Translations under genes and position numbers: made by a program
Part shown: positions 19,416-29,549 of the stretch, in pieces
Numbering within the stretch: position 1 is the first letter of the stretch
How the letters are laid out: each line of letters begins with the position of its first letter
Notes under the pieces: generated by a model
Database searches by the model: none
Seen by the model: only the letters and a program-made list of their open reading frames with translations
Told to the model about the DNA's origin: nothing
Assembly (NCBI RefSeq): GCF_003114835.2
Contig: NZ_AP025028.1
Location: forward strand, 3,438,001 to 3,502,000
DNA: 64,000 nucleotides
From: Leptospira kobayashii
GTDB taxonomy: Bacteria; Spirochaetota; Leptospiria; Leptospirales; Leptospiraceae
Direction of reading: 5' to 3'

Positions 19416-21801
19416 ACGCACCTACCATCTTTTTCCAAAAATTCCGCAGTTTCGCTACTTTGGCATTTCCCGGAGAATTTTCCTCCATCGTTTCCAATAA
19501 GACTCCCGCCTTGTCCGTATTTTTCATATGCATCAGAATTTCAGTTAACAAAAGTAAGTTTTTAAAATTTTTGGGATCGCGGAGTCTGAGTCTTTCCGAA
19601 AAATCACAAGCTTGTTCATAGTTTCTTTTTTGTTTATAAGCAAACGCGATGTAAAAAAGAAAATCAGTATCCTGCGGATTGGTCTTTAGATATTTTTCCG
19701 CATGAACAATCGCTTCTTCATATCTTTCCGATTTGATATATAGCTTGGAAAGTTCCCGCAAACAGTAAGGATCTTCCGATTCGGATTCCAAAGCCAACTC
19801 AAGAGAAATGATCGCATTTTCCCAATTTCCATCCCGATAAGATTGAATTCCTTCATTTAATTTAACATAGTATTCTTTTTGTTTGGTGGTAGTCGTCGAT
19901 CGATCCGTTTTTTCTTCCAAAAAGGAAATCCGAAGCAAACTGAAATCATCCGTGAACTCTCCTGTTTCCAGGATTGCTTCTTCGATTTGATACAAATCCC
20001 CTTCCCCTTCTTCGACACGTTTGAGAAATAAAGTTTCATCATCATTAATTACACGCGATTCTTCATCTTCACTGATCAGAATATCATCCCTTCCATCCGA
20101 ACCGATGATCACAACATCCCCCGGCTTCAAAGGAAAAACCTGGATGGAAACTTCTTCTCCGTTCATCTCGGTAAATCCGATCTTACGAAGAGAATGTTCC
20201 TGATCCAAAAACCCTGCGATTCCATCACGATACAAAACCAACCACGGATGTTCCGCATTGATAAAATACAATGTCCCTGTCTCTTCATCAACTAGTCCCA
20301 TAACAGCTGATAGCAGCATATGTCCGTCGAAACTGATAAAAACATTATGCACTTCCTGAAAACATTCTTTCAGCCATCTCTCTGGATGACGGTCTTGCAT
20401 ATATTTCAGTTTTTGGGTTCTGGTCACAATCGACTTGAAAACTGTTCCCATCACAAGAGCGCCTCCGGCACCTTGAATGGATTTTCCCATAGCATCCGCA
20501 TTTAAGAAGACGGTGTATTTTTTTCCGAGAAGAAGAATCGTATCCGTCGCGGTAAGATCTCCTCCGATTTCCGATTTTCTGTTTCGGAAGCTGAATTCTT
20601 TTTTTTGCCTCTCCAGGATGGAAACAGAAACCGTCTCCGATTTTGCAAAAGCACCTCGCAAAGGTTTGATGAGAAGCGAGGTAAGAAAATAATCCCCATC
20701 CTGTTTTTCCTTCAGTTTTTGAACTTCTTCCAAAGTTTCATTCAACTCGTGAGTTCTTTGTTCCACCAAATCTTCCAAATTGTTTTGATGAACATGCAGC
20801 TCTTCTTTCATTTCTACAAACACTCTTCCCATCTGTCCGATCTCGTCTTTGCGTTTTGTAGGAAGTGTTTCCGGTTTCCAATTTTCAATATCGTTCATTG
20901 CATTGGTGAGCAATTTGATGGCTTCCACCATATCTTGGGAAAATAAAAACGAAGTTACGAAGATGATTCCGAATAACAAGAATGATGCGATTGTAAAAAA
21001 GGACCAAATTTTGAATGTTTTGGATTCCACTTCGTTTTCATCGATCATCACGTTGAATTCCAGATTTTGAAGAGTGTTTTCCTTTCCGGTATAAGGAATC
21101 TTAACTATATAATAAGGTTTGTCCTTAAAATGAAATCTTTGGTTGTTTTCCAAAAGTTTGGGATCTTCTTTGATCACCGAACGAATGATATCCGAGCCGA
21201 TCGTCTTTACCCTACCTTCCTGAAGAATGGCAAGATGAATTCTATTGTCTTTGGAAATGGTTTTTGTAAACTTATCGTCCACCACTTGACCGATGAGGAT
21301 CGTGCCTCTCCCCATCAAGGGAGCTGCAAGACGAAAGCCTAACCCGCTATGTCCGTCTTCCAGGCTTGCCGCCCACTGTCCCTGCAATGCTTTCTGAATG
21401 ATCGGCTGATTTTTTTTATCGTCTCCGAAATCCTTCGGCCTGTGAAAACGAAAAAGCACCTTGCCGTTTGCATCCCCGATTTCAAATAGGGAAAGCCCGT
21501 AACGGTTCATGATTTTTTGAAAATAACCGAGCTCCGAAAAAAATATGTTTCGATTGTTCAATCCCCTTTCTAAAATTCCTTTCGTAGTAGGATTGATCGT
21601 AATTTCTTCCAATAAAAGCCGCAATTTTTCTTCTTTAAAATCCAGTTCCCTTTGGAAGTTTCGGGATAAGTCTTCCGCCCTTTGCGTTTGCGGTATATTC
21701 TTTACAGCTTGTAATAGGTAGGCAAAACTTGTAGTGAGTGCCAAAACCAATATGATTTGACTGACACTCAGGATGAGTAAAAATTTATAACGAATGCTCA
21801 T
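19405..21801 (-). CDS. SpoIIE-type protein phosphatase with sensor, HAMP and TPR regions
   Basis: A 798-residue membrane signalling protein. Helix 1 (about residues 7-30) and helix 2 (about 258-280) flank an extracytoplasmic sensor that resembles a dCache domain. A HAMP segment (KRKDEIGQMGRVFVEM) and a coiled coil follow. The PP2C/SpoIIE domain contains IGGDLTATDTIL, NADAMGKSIQGAGGALV and IIGSDGRDD, giving the metal-binding Asp residues. The last 130 residues carry three TPR-like repeats (YREL..LYIKSERYEEAIVHAEKYL). Its likely substrate is a phosphorylated STAS protein such as its convergent neighbour. Confidence 0.9.
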   Translation of the reverse strand: MSIRYKFLLILSVSQIILVLALTTSFAYLLQAVKNIPQTQRAEDLSRNFQRELDFKEEKLRLLLEEITINPTTKGILERGLNNRNIFFSELGYFQKIMNRYGLSLFEIGDANGKVLFRFHRPKDFGDDKKNQPIIQKALQGQWAASLEDGHSGLGFRLAAPLMGRGTILIGQVVDDKFTKTISKDNRIHLAILQEGRVKTIGSDIIRSVIKEDPKLLENNQRFHFKDKPYYIVKIPYTGKENTLQNLEFNVMIDENEVESKTFKIWSFFTIASFLLFGIIFVTSFLFSQDMVEAIKLLTNAMNDIENWKPETLPTKRKDEIGQMGRVFVEMKEELHVHQNNLEDLVEQRTHELNETLEEVQKLKEKQDGDYFLTSLLIKPLRGAFAKSETVSVSILERQKKEFSFRNRKSEIGGDLTATDTILLLGKKYTVFLNADAMGKSIQGAGGALVMGTVFKSIVTRTQKLKYMQDRHPERWLKECFQEVHNVFISFDGHMLLSAVMGLVDEETGTLYFINAEHPWLVLYRDGIAGFLDQEHSLRKIGFTEMNGEEVSIQVFPLKPGDVVIIGSDGRDDILISEDEESRVINDDETLFLKRVEEGEGDLYQIEEAILETGEFTDDFSLLRISFLEEKTDRSTTTTKQKEYYVKLNEGIQSYRDGNWENAIISLELALESESEDPYCLRELSKLYIKSERYEEAIVHAEKYLKTNPQDTDFLFYIAFAYKQKRNYEQACDFSERLRLRDPKNFKNLLLLTEILMHMKNTDKAGVLLETMEENSPGNAKVAKLRNFWKKMVGAFTS

Positions 21802-21895
21802 AAGATTTCATGTCCAAACTAAACCTTAACCTTTTCGTATTTCAATCTGATGACATTCTCTTAAACGAATCGTGTAATCCGGCGTACTAATACAA

Positions 21896-23104
21896 ATGAA
21901 ATCCAATACGTTTCTATTTTTTGTACTAATTTCCCTACTCCTTTTCTATTATCTCATCGAACTTTTGATTCATCGGGGCACATTATCGGGTTTTCGAAAT
22001 AGAATCCATGTCAACGGAACCAGAGGAAAATCCAGTATAACAAGACTTATACGTGCAGGACTTGCCGCAAGTGGAGAGAGGGTTTTTGCAAAAACCACAG
22101 GCACTTTGGCGAGAATGATATTGCCCGATGGAACGGAAAGAGCGGTGCATCGTTTCGGCAGACCCTCCATCCTGGAACAAATTTCCATCCTGAAGGCCGC
22201 AAAAAAGGAAAAAGCGACTTCCATCGTCATCGAATGTATGGCTTTGGAACCGCGTTACCAATGGGCCAGCGAAGGAATGATTTTAAAATCCACAATCGGA
22301 GTGATCTCCAATATCAGAGAAGATCATCTGGATGTAATGGGACCTAACTTGGATGATGTGGCGCTAGCGCTAGCTTCCACGGTTCCCATTGGAGGTAAAT
22401 TGATTACCGGAGAAACCAAATTCAAAAAAATCATCGGGGAAGTTTGCAAAGACAGAAATACCGATTGGATCGAAGTGAGTGAAAATTCTCCAAAGGATTC
22501 TTTGATCACGGATGCGGAGATTGCAAAATTTTCCTATTGGGAACATAAGGAGAACGTTTCCATCGCGCTGAAGGTTTGCTTGGAATTAGGTGTTAGTCGA
22601 AACATTGCCCTTCAAGGAATGATCCATTCGGAACCTGATCCGGGTGCCCTCACTGTTTTACCGATTCAGTTTTTCGGAAAAGACATACTGTTCGTCAACG
22701 CAATGGCTGCCAATGATACGGAAAGTACCAGAATGATTTGGAACGAAGCGAAAAAACGGTATTCGAAGGATCGTTCCGGATTTTTACTTTTCCATTGCAG
22801 AGAAGACCGACTGGAAAGAAGCAAATTACTGGCCCAAGAGATCGCAAAGTGGGCGGATGTGAATGCCATCTTTCTCATCGGAACGGGAACGAAATACGCG
22901 ATGCATTACCTGAAGAAAGAATGTAAGGAAGGAATGCGCGTTTTCAATTGGGAAGATTATAATATAGATTTGATTTTTGAATCTCTTGTGGCACAAATGA
23001 AACCGAGATCCTTTGTCTTGGGACTCGGAAATATTGCCGGAATGGGACTTGAGCTCACTCAGTATCTGAAAAACAGGGCAAAGATAGACAATAGAAATGA
23101 ATGA
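21896..23104 (+). CDS. pgsB: Poly-gamma-glutamate synthase PgsB/CapB
   Basis: A Mur-ligase-like ATP-dependent amide ligase that polymerises glutamate at the membrane. At 402 aa it matches the family. There is an N-terminal membrane anchor (residues 5-23) and the P-loop in HVNGTRGKSSITRLIRAGL, followed by VIECMALEPRYQW and NIREDHLDVMG, all typical of PgsB. It overlaps pgsC by eight bases, and pgsW follows. No PgsA/CapA or PgsE gene is adjacent. Together these genes suggest that the cell makes a surface or released glutamate polymer. Confidence 0.93.
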   Translation: MKSNTFLFFVLISLLLFYYLIELLIHRGTLSGFRNRIHVNGTRGKSSITRLIRAGLAASGERVFAKTTGTLARMILPDGTERAVHRFGRPSILEQISILKAAKKEKATSIVIECMALEPRYQWASEGMILKSTIGVISNIREDHLDVMGPNLDDVALALASTVPIGGKLITGETKFKKIIGEVCKDRNTDWIEVSENSPKDSLITDAEIAKFSYWEHKENVSIALKVCLELGVSRNIALQGMIHSEPDPGALTVLPIQFFGKDILFVNAMAANDTESTRMIWNEAKKRYSKDRSGFLLFHCREDRLERSKLLAQEIAKWADVNAIFLIGTGTKYAMHYLKKECKEGMRVFNWEDYNIDLIFESLVAQMKPRSFVLGLGNIAGMGLELTQYLKNRAKIDNRNE

Positions 23105-23555
23105 TATTTTATCTCTCTCCATAGGACTCAGTCTTGTCATAAGTCTGGTCTTTTCCGAATTTTTCGGAATTGTAGGAACAGGACTTGTCGTTCCGGGTTA
23201 TATCGCCCTCAACCTGAACCATCCCAAAAACCTCGCGATTACATTTTTAATTGCACTGTTTGCTTATCTAACGGTGGAACTACTTTCTTTTCTATTCATT
23301 TTATTCGGAAAAAGAAAGACCGTACTCATTCTGTTATTTGGTTATTTTTACGGGTATCTTTTCAATTTTCAGATTCTACCCGATATAGAAACTCCTCTTC
23401 TTTCCGATGTAAGAAGCATCGGATTCATCATCCCCGGTCTGATAGGAATCTGGTTCGAAAGGCAAGGTGTAATTGAAACCACGTCCGTTCTGGTGATCGC
23501 ATCCATCATGGTGAAAATGTTACTGATTCTTTCCATAGGTTCCGAATTTTTATGA
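23097..23555 (+). CDS. pgsC: Poly-gamma-glutamate biosynthesis protein PgsC/CapC
   Basis: A four-helix membrane partner of PgsB (152 aa, the usual length). The conserved GIVGTGLVVPGYIALNLNHP near the N-terminus and SVGFIIPGLIGIWFERQG-type C-terminal pattern (here RSIGFIIPGLIGIWFERQG) identify it. It overlaps pgsB by eight bases and pgsW by four, so the three are one operon. It probably helps form the polymer export path. Confidence 0.92.
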   Translation: MNDILSLSIGLSLVISLVFSEFFGIVGTGLVVPGYIALNLNHPKNLAITFLIALFAYLTVELLSFLFILFGKRKTVLILLFGYFYGYLFNFQILPDIETPLLSDVRSIGFIIPGLIGIWFERQGVIETTSVLVIASIMVKMLLILSIGSEFL

Positions 23556-24685
23556 TCACGCGCATCTACTGGAATTTTTGGAAACATTCGAGCATTGCCA
23601 TCGCACTCTTGGCGTTATTCGCGGTTTTGGGATTGGTAGCGACGGAATCCTTTAAAGTAAAAAAGGAACAACCTTATTTTAAAAAGAAAATCCATGCGGC
23701 AAAATTGGCGGAACGAGCTTTTCAGGTTTTACGCTCGGATCTATTGAAGAAGAAAAAACCGGATTATAAGGATTGGGACCCGGCTAACACCGGTCTTATC
23801 GGCGAGTTCTTAAGTCCGGTTACGAGCAACACCGGATCCCTTTCTTCCAAACAAACGTCCGTAAATCCGAACTTTGCGGCAGTGATTTTGCATTTATTGA
23901 AAAGGGCAAAATTGGAAGAAGGAGATACTATCGCAGTTGCAGTTTCAGGATCTTTTCCTGCGATGAACGTTTGTTTGTTTGCAGCATTGGAAACACTCAA
24001 ATTAAAACCGATGATCATCGCAAGCACTTCCGCTTCCCAATTCGGCGCCAACCATCCTCAGATGTTGTGGCTGGACATGGAAAGAATACTCTCCGAGGAA
24101 TCCGTTTTCTCCATAAAATCGACACATGCCTCTCTCGGAGGCACCCAGGACAAAGCGATAGGAATGTCCAAAGAAGGGAAGGACTACCTCTTAACGGGAA
24201 TTAAACGGAATAAGGTGGCCTACATCGATCCGCTCAGCTTCGAAGATTCAATCAGACAAAGAATGGATCTTTATCAAAAACTTGCCGCAGGAAAACAAAT
24301 CAAAGCATTTATCAATATAGGTGGAGGCACTACCGTTCTCGGAACAAGCCTCGGCAAACAGGTGTTCAAGAGCGGGCTCATCACACAGTTACCCGACGAC
24401 ATCAATCCTCCCGATTCAGTAATCAAAGAATTTTTACAAAGAGACATCCCGGTCATCAATGTCATCCAAGTGGAATCTCTTGCCCGCAAATTCGGTTTAC
24501 CCATTGCACCGAAAAAAACACCGAAACCGGGAGAAGGAAAAGTGTTCATCCAGGAAGAATACAATCCCTGGTTGTGTATAGGAATCCTGGTATTTCTTTC
24601 CATGGGAATGTATGGAATCACCAAATTGGGATGGGGCGGAAACCAAACCGACTTCCAATTGCCGGAAACCATCCGACGCAAATAA
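23552..24685 (+). CDS. pgsW: Poly-gamma-glutamate system protein PgsW
   Basis: A 377-residue protein of the PgsW type, which occurs with pgsBC in proteobacteria and spirochaetes. It has a membrane helix at about residues 15-33, a soluble domain with IAVAVSGSFPAMNVCLFAALETL and FINIGGGTTVLGTS, and a second helix at about 346-362 near the C-terminus. The start overlaps pgsC by four bases. Its biochemical role is not established; the assignment rests on position and on the general pattern. Confidence 0.85.
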   Translation: MITRIYWNFWKHSSIAIALLALFAVLGLVATESFKVKKEQPYFKKKIHAAKLAERAFQVLRSDLLKKKKPDYKDWDPANTGLIGEFLSPVTSNTGSLSSKQTSVNPNFAAVILHLLKRAKLEEGDTIAVAVSGSFPAMNVCLFAALETLKLKPMIIASTSASQFGANHPQMLWLDMERILSEESVFSIKSTHASLGGTQDKAIGMSKEGKDYLLTGIKRNKVAYIDPLSFEDSIRQRMDLYQKLAAGKQIKAFINIGGGTTVLGTSLGKQVFKSGLITQLPDDINPPDSVIKEFLQRDIPVINVIQVESLARKFGLPIAPKKTPKPGEGKVFIQEEYNPWLCIGILVFLSMGMYGITKLGWGGNQTDFQLPETIRRK

Positions 24686-24735
24686 ATCTTCGGAAAACGC
24701 TTGCACCTCTTCCGTCTAAGGATTAGGATAAAATC

Positions 24736-24915
24736 GTGATCAAAATCATCATACTTTCCCTTCTCTTGTTTTATGTGTTCCGAATCCTTTCCCGATTCTT
24801 CAGTTTTTCGGCACATGTGAAACAAGAACAAATCCGATACAAAACGGAAGGTCCCGGACAAGGCTTTCGTAAGGAAAAAGATATCTCCGAAAAAGGAAGG
24901 ATTTTGGAAGATTAA
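24736..24915 (+). CDS. Small membrane protein (59 aa)
   Basis: A short GTG-initiated frame that reads as one hydrophobic helix (residues about 2-19, IKIIILSLLLFYVFRIL) followed by a charged cytoplasmic tail (FRKEKDISEKGRILED). A GGATTAGGATA ribosome-binding region sits just upstream. It follows pgsW by 50 bases in the same direction and could be the last gene of the poly-gamma-glutamate operon. The helix-plus-charged-tail layout and clean stop favour a real gene, but no family is recognised. Confidence 0.6.
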   Translation: MIKIIILSLLLFYVFRILSRFFSFSAHVKQEQIRYKTEGPGQGFRKEKDISEKGRILED

Positions 24916-24965
24916 CCCGATTTCTTTTTTCTAAAAATTCCACTCCTACCGATGATAGAATTAGA

Positions 24966-25469
24966 ATGTTTTCTTTCTATCGCATCCTAATCCTCCTCCC
25001 TGCACTTTGTTTTGCCATCAATTGCGGTGTTCCCAAAGGAGAATTCGGTTGGGCTACTTCCAAAACAGGCGATCTCGACATTCTGGAAAAACATATCATG
25101 ATCATCACCGACTATAAGATGATGCGTGACGGTCTTATTTTTTCTCCAACGGACACGATTCATTACGTTTATACATTTTCCCGTAACCCCGGTGTAGAAA
25201 CGGAAATCTATATCTCACTCAATCGTTATGAACTGGATTATGTGGAAGTGGATATCAAAAAGAAATTTGCAGAGCTGGAATCAAATTCCATCAGGGACGA
25301 ATTCACAGGACTCATTGCAGGCGAGTACCTTTTGAAAATAGTTCACGAAGGTGAAACTGTGGATGAGGTGAAATTTCAAGTATTGCCCGAAGAAGGTTAT
25401 ACCGAAGATACCATTGAACAAGAGTTAGCTACGGACGAAAAGGACGAATTGATCAAATACTCTCGTTGA
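24966..25469 (+). CDS. Putative lipoprotein (167 aa)
   Basis: Starts with a signal peptide (MFSFYRILILLPALCFAINC) ending in a spirochaete lipobox with Cys20. The rest is beta-rich (DTIHYVYTFSRNPGVETEIYISLNRYELDYVEVDIKKKF) and ends in an acidic tail. It probably sits in the inner or outer membrane leaflet facing the periplasm. It follows the small membrane protein in the same direction, and its 3' end overlaps the convergent TPR gene by 17 bases. No family is recognised. Confidence 0.78.
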   Translation: MFSFYRILILLPALCFAINCGVPKGEFGWATSKTGDLDILEKHIMIITDYKMMRDGLIFSPTDTIHYVYTFSRNPGVETEIYISLNRYELDYVEVDIKKKFAELESNSIRDEFTGLIAGEYLLKIVHEGETVDEVKFQVLPEEGYTEDTIEQELATDEKDELIKYSR

Positions 25470-27522
25470 ACGGAGGAAAAATCACTCCCGTAGTCAAAAT
25501 CCTTTCCACTCTTTTCTTTTCTTTCAAAGCCAGTTGAATCTCAACTTCTCCGCCAAGCTCAATGACTGAATTATAATAACCGACCGCTTTTTGAAAATCC
25601 TTACCGTATTCGGCAAGTACCCCAAGTCGAAATAACAACTGCAATACGGGAATCTTGTCGAGTTTTGTTTTGAGAACCCGAACCACAGCTTCCTGGTCTT
25701 CGATTCGAATGTCAAGAAGTCTGTATTGGGAAAGTGCATCGTCTTCCGTAGTTACAAGCAGATCTTTTTTGATTTTTAATTTGCGGGCACGGATTGTTTC
25801 CAATTCCTTTTCAGCTTCAATGTGCAAAGTTTCCAATTTTTTCCACTGAGAATAAGCCAGATTCAATTTATTTCGTTCCGCTTCCTGGTTCCGGTCCGCT
25901 TTGTCTTTTTTGGACAAATGGAAAAATGCAATGGATTCCAATTCGGGAAGATTGGTATTTGCATCCAATGCGGGATTCCAGTCTTTACTATTTCGATCCA
26001 GCCAATAGGTGAGGTAAATGCTCGCCTTTTTCAAATCCCCTATATGACCCGCAAAGAATACTCCCATCTCATAGGAGACTCTTGTTTTTTCGGGATTATC
26101 CGGCGAACCGAGAAAGTATTTTTCATAATAACTGCTTGCGATGACTTTTCTTTTTATGTCGGCATTCAACATCGCCAAACGCAAGTATGTCTTCGCCAGA
26201 TTTTCTTTTCCTGCGTCATCTTGCGGGTTTTGTTTTTCAACGAGCCCCAGGTATTTTTCATAAAAGTCGATCGCTTTTTCTTTTTTACCGTCTTGGCGGT
26301 ATTGTTCCGCCACATCCAAAATCACCTGAGGATTTTCCTGCCACTGGGAATATGCTTTTTCTAAAAGTAATTCGTAAGCGAAAAAATCAGTATTCCTTTT
26401 ATAATCGAACAAAACATAAATCCCTTTTCCTGCGACTCCCAGTTTGTTTACGATCTTTAATCTTTCCTTATTATCATCTTCTATCTTTTTAACGACATTT
26501 GCCATATCGTAAAATGTTTTGGAATCGGATTGTTGTTTCTGAAGCAAGTAAACAGCATAACGGGACTTAAGTGATTCTTCATAGTTTTTGGAAGCGGTTT
26601 GCAAAGAAGCGAATCTGTTTTTTATAATTTCATCCTGTCTTTTTTCTTCTCTTTCTATTTCGGAAAGAGATCTTTTGGCCCGGGCCAAATCGGCGAGAGC
26701 GGTATGTTTGTCATCCTTTGCCTGTTTCCAGTCTTTCTCCGCTTTGTCTTTTGTTTCCCAAATCCTTTGGTGTTCTTTTGCGGACGGAGCAAACAAGGAT
26801 TTATAATCTTCCTTTTGCCACTCCCCTTGTCTGAATCTTTCTTCGGTCAGATCCAAAGGATGGTATCGGAATGCCGCAAGATAATGTCTGAGAGCGGGAG
26901 CGTATTTTTCTTTCTCGGTATAAAGCCTCGCCATCCGACTGTGAAGTTCGTATAAAACGGGAGAGTCTTTCACTATCAACGTTTCCGAAAGTTTATGAGT
27001 GCTTTGCCAGAGAAGAAGCCGGATATCATTTTGATCCGACCGGGAAGAATATACATTGCCTCTTTCCCTATCTTCCCAAATCCTCTTTTCTTCTATAAAC
27101 TGACTGTAGTATCTTTTGAGTAACCCTTCCCCTTCCCGGATTTTGGTATCCAAACTTTTGGGGCCGGATTCAACGGAAGGGTCGTCAGTGGCGGGAGGTT
27201 CAATTACAGTTGTTGCATTCGGATCCGTCACCGCAGGATCAGTTCCGATCGGAGTAGCCGGTTCCGGAGGACGAAGTGCAATTCCGGAATCTTCATCAAT
27301 CGGAATTCGTTTTTCCGAATCCAATTGGTCCAGCTCTTCTACGGAAATCACCTGCAAAGGAGTGAGATAAAGCCCCTGAAGAGGATTGCGCCGATCTTCT
27401 TCGCCTGAGATCAAAGGCAAAACGGAAAATAGAAAAATCATAGCGAGAAAGAACGGTTTGCCCTTCAGGAAAAATCCTTTTCCCTTTTGTCCGATTTCCT
27501 TCTTTTGATGACTTCTATCCAT
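25453..27522 (-). CDS. TPR-rich exported/membrane-anchored protein (689 aa)
   Basis: A large protein with a basic N-terminus and one hydrophobic helix (residues about 20-40, GKPFFLAMIFLFSVLPLISG), so it is anchored or exported. A Pro/Thr-rich linker lies at about 85-120. Beyond it are several helical TPR-like units (ALRHYLAAFRYHPLDL; KAIDFYEKYLGLVEKQNP; FQKAVGYYNSVIELG) and two coiled-coil stretches (about 245-300 and 570-620). Such proteins usually scaffold envelope complexes. It stands alone on the minus strand with a divergent gene upstream. Confidence 0.82.
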   Translation of the reverse strand: MDRSHQKKEIGQKGKGFFLKGKPFFLAMIFLFSVLPLISGEEDRRNPLQGLYLTPLQVISVEELDQLDSEKRIPIDEDSGIALRPPEPATPIGTDPAVTDPNATTVIEPPATDDPSVESGPKSLDTKIREGEGLLKRYYSQFIEEKRIWEDRERGNVYSSRSDQNDIRLLLWQSTHKLSETLIVKDSPVLYELHSRMARLYTEKEKYAPALRHYLAAFRYHPLDLTEERFRQGEWQKEDYKSLFAPSAKEHQRIWETKDKAEKDWKQAKDDKHTALADLARAKRSLSEIEREEKRQDEIIKNRFASLQTASKNYEESLKSRYAVYLLQKQQSDSKTFYDMANVVKKIEDDNKERLKIVNKLGVAGKGIYVLFDYKRNTDFFAYELLLEKAYSQWQENPQVILDVAEQYRQDGKKEKAIDFYEKYLGLVEKQNPQDDAGKENLAKTYLRLAMLNADIKRKVIASSYYEKYFLGSPDNPEKTRVSYEMGVFFAGHIGDLKKASIYLTYWLDRNSKDWNPALDANTNLPELESIAFFHLSKKDKADRNQEAERNKLNLAYSQWKKLETLHIEAEKELETIRARKLKIKKDLLVTTEDDALSQYRLLDIRIEDQEAVVRVLKTKLDKIPVLQLLFRLGVLAEYGKDFQKAVGYYNSVIELGGEVEIQLALKEKKRVERILTTGVIFPPFNESI

Positions 27523-27619
27523 TTGTTCTTTTCTAACGATTCCTACTCTATACCTATCGGTGAAAAAAGAAAATCATATAATCGAAAAGGGTTGTCATAG
27601 AATAAGATTCCCATTCTAA

Positions 27620-28324
27620 ATGATGCTCATGGCGCAGAACATCGTAGAGCGTTACCTGGTTCTAAAAAACAAATATCGTAATTACGATACGAAATACGCG
27701 CTCAAACGAATGCAGGCATTCCGTCTCGCCACACAAGAGCTTTCCCGGAAAGGGTATGAAGTGGCTCTGGAGATTTTGGGTTCGATCAATTTCGGAATCG
27801 TAGAACCCACTTCCGACGTGGACTGTATTTTGTTTATAGAATGTGATCTCCACAAAGACCATCCCAACTGTCCTCCTCATTGCGCGAATCTGACATTCGT
27901 GAAACAGGAGATTTCCAAATTCGTATTAAAACGACTGCAACCGGAAACGTTCAATATCGATTATTTGGATTCTATCAATTTGAAATATGTGGAAGAAAGG
28001 ATTAGAGTTGAACAAGTGCTTGGTGACGAAGCGCTCTACTGTCTTTTGTTTTATAGAAATATAGGAAGACCCGTCAACCGTCCCCTTTTCATTCATTATT
28101 GCGACGAATTGGAGGAGAATCCCGACTTCCTGCAGGAAATCATCCCCTGGGCGTCGGAGGCACTCATCGGTTATCTCCACACCAACCAACATATTCTGTC
28201 TTTTAATAAGTACAATGAAAGAATCCTGAGCAAAGGACTCCATTTGCCGGAAGGACTCCAGCAGGAATTAAACGAATATCTGAACGCGAATCAATCTAAC
28301 CAGAACGATCAACCGCATAACTGA
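27620..28324 (+). CDS. Nucleotidyltransferase-domain protein
   Basis: A 234-residue cytoplasmic protein. [23 protein letters not shown] matches the polymerase-beta-type nucleotidyltransferase motif (GS..G....SDxD), with two of the three metal-binding Asp residues visible. A cysteine-containing insertion ([16 protein letters not shown]) follows and is unusual. I keep the first ATG; an in-frame ATG nine bases later is equally possible, since neither has a strong ribosome-binding site. The last 29 bases overlap the 3' end of convergent phoU. The nucleotide acceptor is unknown. Confidence 0.78.
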   Translation: MMLMAQNIVERYLVLKNKYRNYDTKYALKRMQAFRLATQELSRKGYEVALEILGSINFGIVEPTSDVDCILFIECDLHKDHPNCPPHCANLTFVKQEISKFVLKRLQPETFNIDYLDSINLKYVEERIRVEQVLGDEALYCLLFYRNIGRPVNRPLFIHYCDELEENPDFLQEIIPWASEALIGYLHTNQHILSFNKYNERILSKGLHLPEGLQQELNEYLNANQSNQNDQPHN

Positions 28325-29033
28325 CAGAAGTCGGACTTTGGATTTCATTTCCCAAATGGCGGATATCTTTGCCGGTATTCAAACGAACCAACTCTTCCGC
28401 TATGTTCACCGCGTAATCTCCCAATCTTTCCATGGCGAGAATGATACGGTAAAGATCCGCAAATTCCACCTTATCCATGTCTTTGGCATCTCTGTACTTT
28501 TTGAATGCCTGATCGCAGAGTCCGTTTAACTCTTCTTCGATGGTATTTACGCTTCCCATAAACCTTTCTTTTTCTTCGACAAGGGACTCGATCGCCATTC
28601 CCGCAAGAGTGGTCACGCGAGCGAGGATGAGGGTCATCGGTTCTTCTTTTTTGAATAAGGTCTTGCGAATGGTTTTGTATCGGAATACTTCCGCACAATT
28701 CACAACCTGGTCTCCCATCCTTTCCATATTTCGAGTGATACGGATGGCGGAGAGAGCGAACCGAAGAGGGTCTTTTTTTAAAATGATATCATTGTCCACA
28801 TTTCCCATGCCCAGAATATTCCGGTTGGTAATGGCTTCGAGGATTGCGTTTTGGGAAAGGTTGTCGTTTTCCTTTTCCAAATCATCTATATGATCATCCC
28901 GCTCTACGATCCGGTTGGCCAGATCGTAGTCGTCATTTTCCAAAGCTTCGCCTAACATGATGACTTGTTCCAGGACAAGTTCGGCCATCGAGTGAAGGTT
29001 TTTTCTAAGGTAGTAAAATTTGGAAATCATCAT
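28296..29033 (-). CDS. phoU: Phosphate-uptake regulator PhoU-like protein
   Basis: An all-helical 245-residue PhoU protein. Two repeats each carry an E/DxxxD metal-binding pattern ([15 protein letters not shown] and [17 protein letters not shown] in the first part; [19 protein letters not shown] in the second). PhoU links phosphate transport to the PhoR kinase and prevents phosphate overload. No pst genes are adjacent; the neighbour is a CheW-like protein 15 bases upstream. The 3' end overlaps the convergent nucleotidyltransferase gene. Confidence 0.9.
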   Translation of the reverse strand: MMISKFYYLRKNLHSMAELVLEQVIMLGEALENDDYDLANRIVERDDHIDDLEKENDNLSQNAILEAITNRNILGMGNVDNDIILKKDPLRFALSAIRITRNMERMGDQVVNCAEVFRYKTIRKTLFKKEEPMTLILARVTTLAGMAIESLVEEKERFMGSVNTIEEELNGLCDQAFKKYRDAKDMDKVEFADLYRIILAMERLGDYAVNIAEELVRLNTGKDIRHLGNEIQSPTSVSYAVDRSG

Positions 29034-29048
29034 GGCTAGTCAAAGGTA

Positions 29049-29528
29049 TTAGACAACTGCCATTTCTGAAATTTCCTCTACTGTGAGAATTTTTTCGATA
29101 TCGATTAAAATTATGAACCGATTGTCCTTTTTTCCTACTCCTGTGATGTAACGGGAAGAAATCCCTTTTACGGAAGGAGGCGGAGGATCCACTTGGCTTG
29201 CAGGAAAATGTACCACATGAGATACTTTGTCCACGATCACTCCGACCGATTTGCCACCCAAATTGATAACAATGGCTCTTTCAATCAAAGTCTCCTGACC
29301 GGTTTTGATGTTCAGTCGTTTGGCAAGGTCGATCATTCGAACGACTTTTCCCCGGATGTCCATGATACCGGCAAAGTAGGTCTTGGATTGAGGAACTCGG
29401 ATGAGATTTGTAATCTTTACTATCTCTTCCACAATGGTGATGGGAATGGCATATTCTTCTTCACCTAAATTGAATATGATGTACTGTTCATGGATAAACT
29501 GATTGTTGCTAGACGATTCTTTTGCCAT
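29049..29528 (-). CDS. cheW: Chemotaxis coupling protein CheW
   Basis: A 159-residue CheW domain protein that couples chemoreceptors to the CheA kinase. The conserved pattern [54 protein letters not shown], together with [13 protein letters not shown], is typical. It lies immediately before phoU on the same strand rather than in a che operon. There is a short N-terminal extension of about 13 residues. The family is clear; which receptor array it serves cannot be told. Confidence 0.93.
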   Translation of the reverse strand: MAKESSSNNQFIHEQYIIFNLGEEEYAIPITIVEEIVKITNLIRVPQSKTYFAGIMDIRGKVVRMIDLAKRLNIKTGQETLIERAIVINLGGKSVGVIVDKVSHVVHFPASQVDPPPPSVKGISSRYITGVGKKDNRFIILIDIEKILTVEEISEMAVV

Positions 29529-29549
29529 TGGGTTCTATCGGATACGATC

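Noticed and set aside
25822..26364. 180-codon + strand frame inside the TPR gene
   Set aside because: It is the reverse complement of a well-supported TPR coding region, rich in Phe and Cys as typical shadows are, and has no ribosome-binding site.
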